From: Bacteroidales bacterium
Lineage (GTDB): Bacteria > Bacteroidota > Bacteroidia > Bacteroidales > WCHB1-69
Direction of reading: 5' to 3'
Assembly (NCBI GenBank): GCA_012519525.1
Contig: JAAYQB010000046.1
Span: 1-8,301 of the forward strand
Length of the DNA stretch: 8,301 nt
Shown: piece by piece, positions 5,459-8,301 of the stretch
Position numbering within the stretch: position 1 is the stretch's first letter
How the letters are laid out: each line of letters starts with the position of its first letter
Notes under the pieces: generated by a model
What the model was told of the DNA's origin: nothing
The model's input: only the letters and a program-made list of their open reading frames with translations
Database searches by the model: none
Position numbers and translations under genes: made by a program

Positions 5459-8176
5459 ATGAGTAAAGTAAAGTATGTTTATACTTTTGGAGGAAAAACT
5501 GCCGAAGGAAAAGCCGATATGAGAAATTTATTAGGTGGTAAAGGTGCTAACTTAGCGGAGATGTGCCTTTTAGGTTTACCTGTTCCCGCCGGGCTAACCA
5601 TTACTACCGAAACCTGTACTGCTTATTATGCCAACAATTGTCAATTACCCAAAGGCTTAATGGACGAAGTATGGGAAGGAATGAAAAGCGTAGAAAAAAA
5701 CATGGGATTAAAATACAACGACCCTGAAAATCCTTTATTGATATCTTGTCGTTCGGGCGCACGTAGTTCAATGCCCGGAATGATGGATACCGTATTGAAT
5801 ATAGGTTTGAGTTCTAAAACGATTCCCGGATTGATAAAGAAAACCAATAATCCACGTTTCGTTTACGATTCTTATCGTCGTTTAATTATGATGTATGCCG
5901 ATGTGGTAATGGAAAAATCGGAAGACATTGAACCGAAAGACGGAAAAGGCATTCGTAGAATATTGGACGATATGTTGGATGAGTTTAAACACGGTAAAAA
6001 TTATACATCCGACACCGATTTGACGGCAGAAGATTTATTGAATTTATCCAATGCTTTTAAAATCAAAGTAAAAGAAGTTTTGGGAACCGAATTTCCCGAT
6101 GATGCAAAAGCTCAATTGGAAGGCGGTATCAAAGCTGTTTTCAAAAGCTGGAACGGCAAGAAAGCTATCGCTTATCGTCGCATTGAAGGTATTCCCGATG
6201 ATTGGGGGACAGCGGTCAATGTACAAGCGATGGTTTTTGGAAATATGGGAAGTCATTCGGCTACAGGTGTTGCCTTTACGCGTAATCCCGCTACCGGAGA
6301 AAATCAGTTTTACGGCGAATGGCTTGTTAATGCTCAAGGCGAAGACGTTGTTGCGGGCATACGCACACCCAATCCTTTGAATGACGATACTAAAAACGAA
6401 CAAAATAAGCATTTGCCTTCTATGCAAGAGCTGATGCCTACTACTTATAAAGAACTCTGTGAGATACGTACTATCTTGGAGAAAAACTTTAGAGATATGC
6501 TTGATATTGAGTTTACTATACAAGAAGATAAATTGTATATGTTGCAATGTCGTGTAGGAAAACGTACGGGAGTGGCTGCTTTAAATACTGCTTTGGATAT
6601 GTTGCACGAGAAGATGATTTCTGAAAAAGAAGTTATCATGCGTTTAACCCCCGTACAGTTAGATGAGTTGTTGCATCCTATTTTAGACCAAGCAGACGAG
6701 GCAAAACATTCGGTCATAGCCAAAGGTTTACCGGCAGGTCCCGGAGGTGCCATAGGAGTGATAGCTTTAACGAGTGAAAAAGCAATGCAATACCGAAAAC
6801 AAAACGTCAAATGTATATTGGTACGTGAAGAAACCAATCCCGAAGATGTAGAAGGTATGCGAGCTGCTGAAGGAATTCTAACGGCACGCGGCGGTATGAC
6901 TTCGCACGCTGCTTTGGTAGCACGCGGATGGGGAAAATGCTGTATTGTAGGTTGCGATGCTGTTAAAATAGACCTTACTAAAAATCAAATAACCATTGGT
7001 GATAAGACCTATAAAGAAGGTAATATCTTGAGTTTAAATGGTACTAGAGGCTGGGTGTATGATGTTGAAATAAAAATGATAGATGCAACTGAAAACCCAC
7101 GATTCCAAGAGTTTATGAAAATTGTAGATAAACATCGTAAAATGGGCGTACGCACCAATGCCGATACACCCGAAGATGCACAAAATGCGATTAATTTTGG
7201 TGCCGAAGGAATAGGGCTTTTCCGTATCGAACATATGTTTTACGGGAAGAATAGCGAACAACCGTTAAGAAAGTTACGCAATGTTATCTTAGCCGATAAC
7301 ACCAAAGAACGCGTTGCTGCTTTGAGCGAATTGGAGCCTTATATTCGTGAAACAGCTAAAGGCACCTTAAAAGTAATGAACGGTAAACCGCTTACATTCC
7401 GTTTAATAGATCCGCCTTTGCATGAGTTTGTTCCTCAAACCGAAGATAAACAACGTGAATTGGCAAAAGAAAAAGGAATGTCGTTTGATGAGTTGAAAAA
7501 ATGCATTGATGCATTGCACGAAGTCAATCCGATGATGGGATTACGTGGCGTACGTTTAGGAATTGTATATCCCGAAATTAGCGAAATTCAATTCCGTGCT
7601 TTATTCCAAGCAACTGCCGAATTGATGAAAGAAGGATTTAATCCTCAATTGGAAATTATGGTTCCTTTGACGATTGATGTTACAGAATTGGAATTCCAAA
7701 AGAAAATAGCCGATAAAGTGTTAGCCGAAATAGAAAGTAAGTTTGCAGTTAAAATCAAGTATTTATATGGCACTATGATAGAAATTCCTCGTGCTACCTT
7801 GCTGGCAGACGAAATAGCTAAAGTTGTCGATTTCTTCTCTTTCGGTACCAACGACTTAACCCAAATGACCTACGGATTCTCTCGTGATGATGTCAATACG
7901 ATTATCAGTACCTATATAGATGAGAAAATTATGCCTTCAGATCCGTTTAATACATTGGATACAAGTGGAGTAGGGCAGTTGGTGGAAATTGGAACACAAC
8001 GTGGTCGTAAAACGAAAGCCAAACTAAAAGTAGGTGTATGTGGCGAACATGGCGGTGATCCTGCATCGGTTAAGTTTTTCTATAAAACAGGATTTGACTA
8101 TGTGTCTTGCTCGCCTTTCCGCGTGCCTATTGCTCGTTTGGCAGCAGCACAAGCAGCTATCGAAAATGGAAAATAA
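5459..8176 (+). CDS. ppdK: Pyruvate, phosphate dikinase
   Basis: This cytoplasmic enzyme catalyses ATP + pyruvate + phosphate to AMP + PEP + diphosphate, reversibly, linking glycolysis and gluconeogenesis. At 905 residues it is full length. The N-terminal ATP-grasp domain has LLGGKGANLAEM (24-35) and SCRSGARSSMPGMMDT (96-111), with TGVAFTRNPATGE farther on. The swivelling phosphohistidine domain has TARGGMTSHAA, with His483 as the phosphorylated residue and Thr481 at the position modified by the PPDK regulatory kinase/phosphatase in other species. The C-terminal PEP-binding barrel has GLFRIEHMFY, FGTNDLTQ (795-802) and VCGEHGGDP with catalytic Cys861. It starts at the first ATG after a strong promoter, with no competing in-frame start, and is transcribed away from the accessory block. 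A probable terminator follows directly, so it appears to be a single-gene unit. Nothing in it is damaged. Confidence 0.98.
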   Translation: MSKVKYVYTFGGKTAEGKADMRNLLGGKGANLAEMCLLGLPVPAGLTITTETCTAYYANNCQLPKGLMDEVWEGMKSVEKNMGLKYNDPENPLLISCRSGARSSMPGMMDTVLNIGLSSKTIPGLIKKTNNPRFVYDSYRRLIMMYADVVMEKSEDIEPKDGKGIRRILDDMLDEFKHGKNYTSDTDLTAEDLLNLSNAFKIKVKEVLGTEFPDDAKAQLEGGIKAVFKSWNGKKAIAYRRIEGIPDDWGTAVNVQAMVFGNMGSHSATGVAFTRNPATGENQFYGEWLVNAQGEDVVAGIRTPNPLNDDTKNEQNKHLPSMQELMPTTYKELCEIRTILEKNFRDMLDIEFTIQEDKLYMLQCRVGKRTGVAALNTALDMLHEKMISEKEVIMRLTPVQLDELLHPILDQADEAKHSVIAKGLPAGPGGAIGVIALTSEKAMQYRKQNVKCILVREETNPEDVEGMRAAEGILTARGGMTSHAALVARGWGKCCIVGCDAVKIDLTKNQITIGDKTYKEGNILSLNGTRGWVYDVEIKMIDATENPRFQEFMKIVDKHRKMGVRTNADTPEDAQNAINFGAEGIGLFRIEHMFYGKNSEQPLRKLRNVILADNTKERVAALSELEPYIRETAKGTLKVMNGKPLTFRLIDPPLHEFVPQTEDKQRELAKEKGMSFDELKKCIDALHEVNPMMGLRGVRLGIVYPEISEIQFRALFQATAELMKEGFNPQLEIMVPLTIDVTELEFQKKIADKVLAEIESKFAVKIKYLYGTMIEIPRATLLADEIAKVVDFFSFGTNDLTQMTYGFSRDDVNTIISTYIDEKIMPSDPFNTLDTSGVGQLVEIGTQRGRKTKAKLKVGVCGEHGGDPASVKFFYKTGFDYVSCSPFRVPIARLAAAQAAIENGK

Positions 8177-8223
8177 AACATTGCTGTCCGATAAAACTAT
8201 ATAAATGTAAAAATGTATATATT

Positions 8224-8257
8224 AACTACTGATTATCAGTGGTTGATATGTTTTTTT
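8224..8257 (+). terminator. Probable intrinsic terminator of ppdK
   Basis: Bases 8224-8232 (AACTACTGA) pair with 8236-8244 (TCAGTGGTT) over nine base pairs, including one G-T pair, with a three-base loop. Six bases later comes a run of seven T (8251-8257). It lies 48 bases after the ppdK stop. The low GC of the stem and the gap before the T-run limit confidence. Confidence 0.55.
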
Positions 8258-8269
8258 AGATTTTCCAAG

Positions 8270-8301
8270 CCCCCTCAATCAAAAAGTGTTAGTTGAGGTG
8301 G
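8270..8301. repeat. Inverted repeat at the window edge
   Basis: CCCCCTCAA (8270-8278) pairs with TTGAGGTGG (8293-8301) at eight of nine positions around a 14-base loop. The preceding TTTTCCAAGCCCCCTCAA resembles C-rich intergenic palindromic repeats I associate with Bacteroidota genomes. It is cut off by the window end, so it could also be part of a larger element or a second terminator. Confidence 0.4.

Noticed and set aside
6044..6547. 167-residue minus-strand open frame within ppdK, and similar ones at 6445-6837 and 7645-7851
   Set aside because: They lie opposite a highly conserved, intact ppdK and show no family resemblance or promoter.

Overview
This AT-rich window looks like a member of the Bacteroidota. 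Every promoter I can see fits the phylum's -7 box (TAnnTTTG), Shine-Dalgarno sequences are absent or weak, and the right-hand gene is a typical Bacteroidota-length pyruvate phosphate dikinase. I cannot name the genus.

Layout. Positions 1-3698 hold two minus-strand genes encoding related multidomain proteins. At 156-1847 is an AlbA_2 (Schlafen-type) domain joined to a GHKL-like HATPase_c_4 core and a winged-helix tail. At 2175-3698 is a protein with the same kind of core and tail, but with an N-terminal RibD-like zinc deaminase where AlbA_2 would be. Both genes are followed by repetitive DNA that continues as repeat-like peptide beyond the stop codon. Positions 3870-5210 hold a second minus-strand unit: a 54-residue membrane protein (4993-5157, missed by usual length cut-offs) whose stop overlaps the start of a secreted-protein gene. 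That second gene (3932-4996) is open for 353 codons except for one in-frame TAG. Positions 5459-8176 hold ppdK on the plus strand, with a clear promoter and a probable terminator.

The two most interesting features are the deaminase-HATPase-winged-helix fusion and the duplicated promoter segment. The segment lies in the same orientation upstream of the deaminase gene (3770-3860) and upstream of the membrane/secreted unit (5214-5331), with 51 identical bases and a further 34 bases with two mismatches. The unit between the copies (1444 bp repeat to repeat) could be lost or gained by recombination and leave the deaminase promoter intact.

How the genes may work together. ppdK is housekeeping carbon metabolism (pyruvate to PEP interconversion). 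The minus-strand block looks like an accessory region beside it. I infer, without proof, that the deaminase and AlbA_2 proteins are two effector versions of one sensor/regulator design and may act in stress response or phage defence. The secreted/membrane pair has no recognisable function and probably is, or is becoming, a pseudogene unit.
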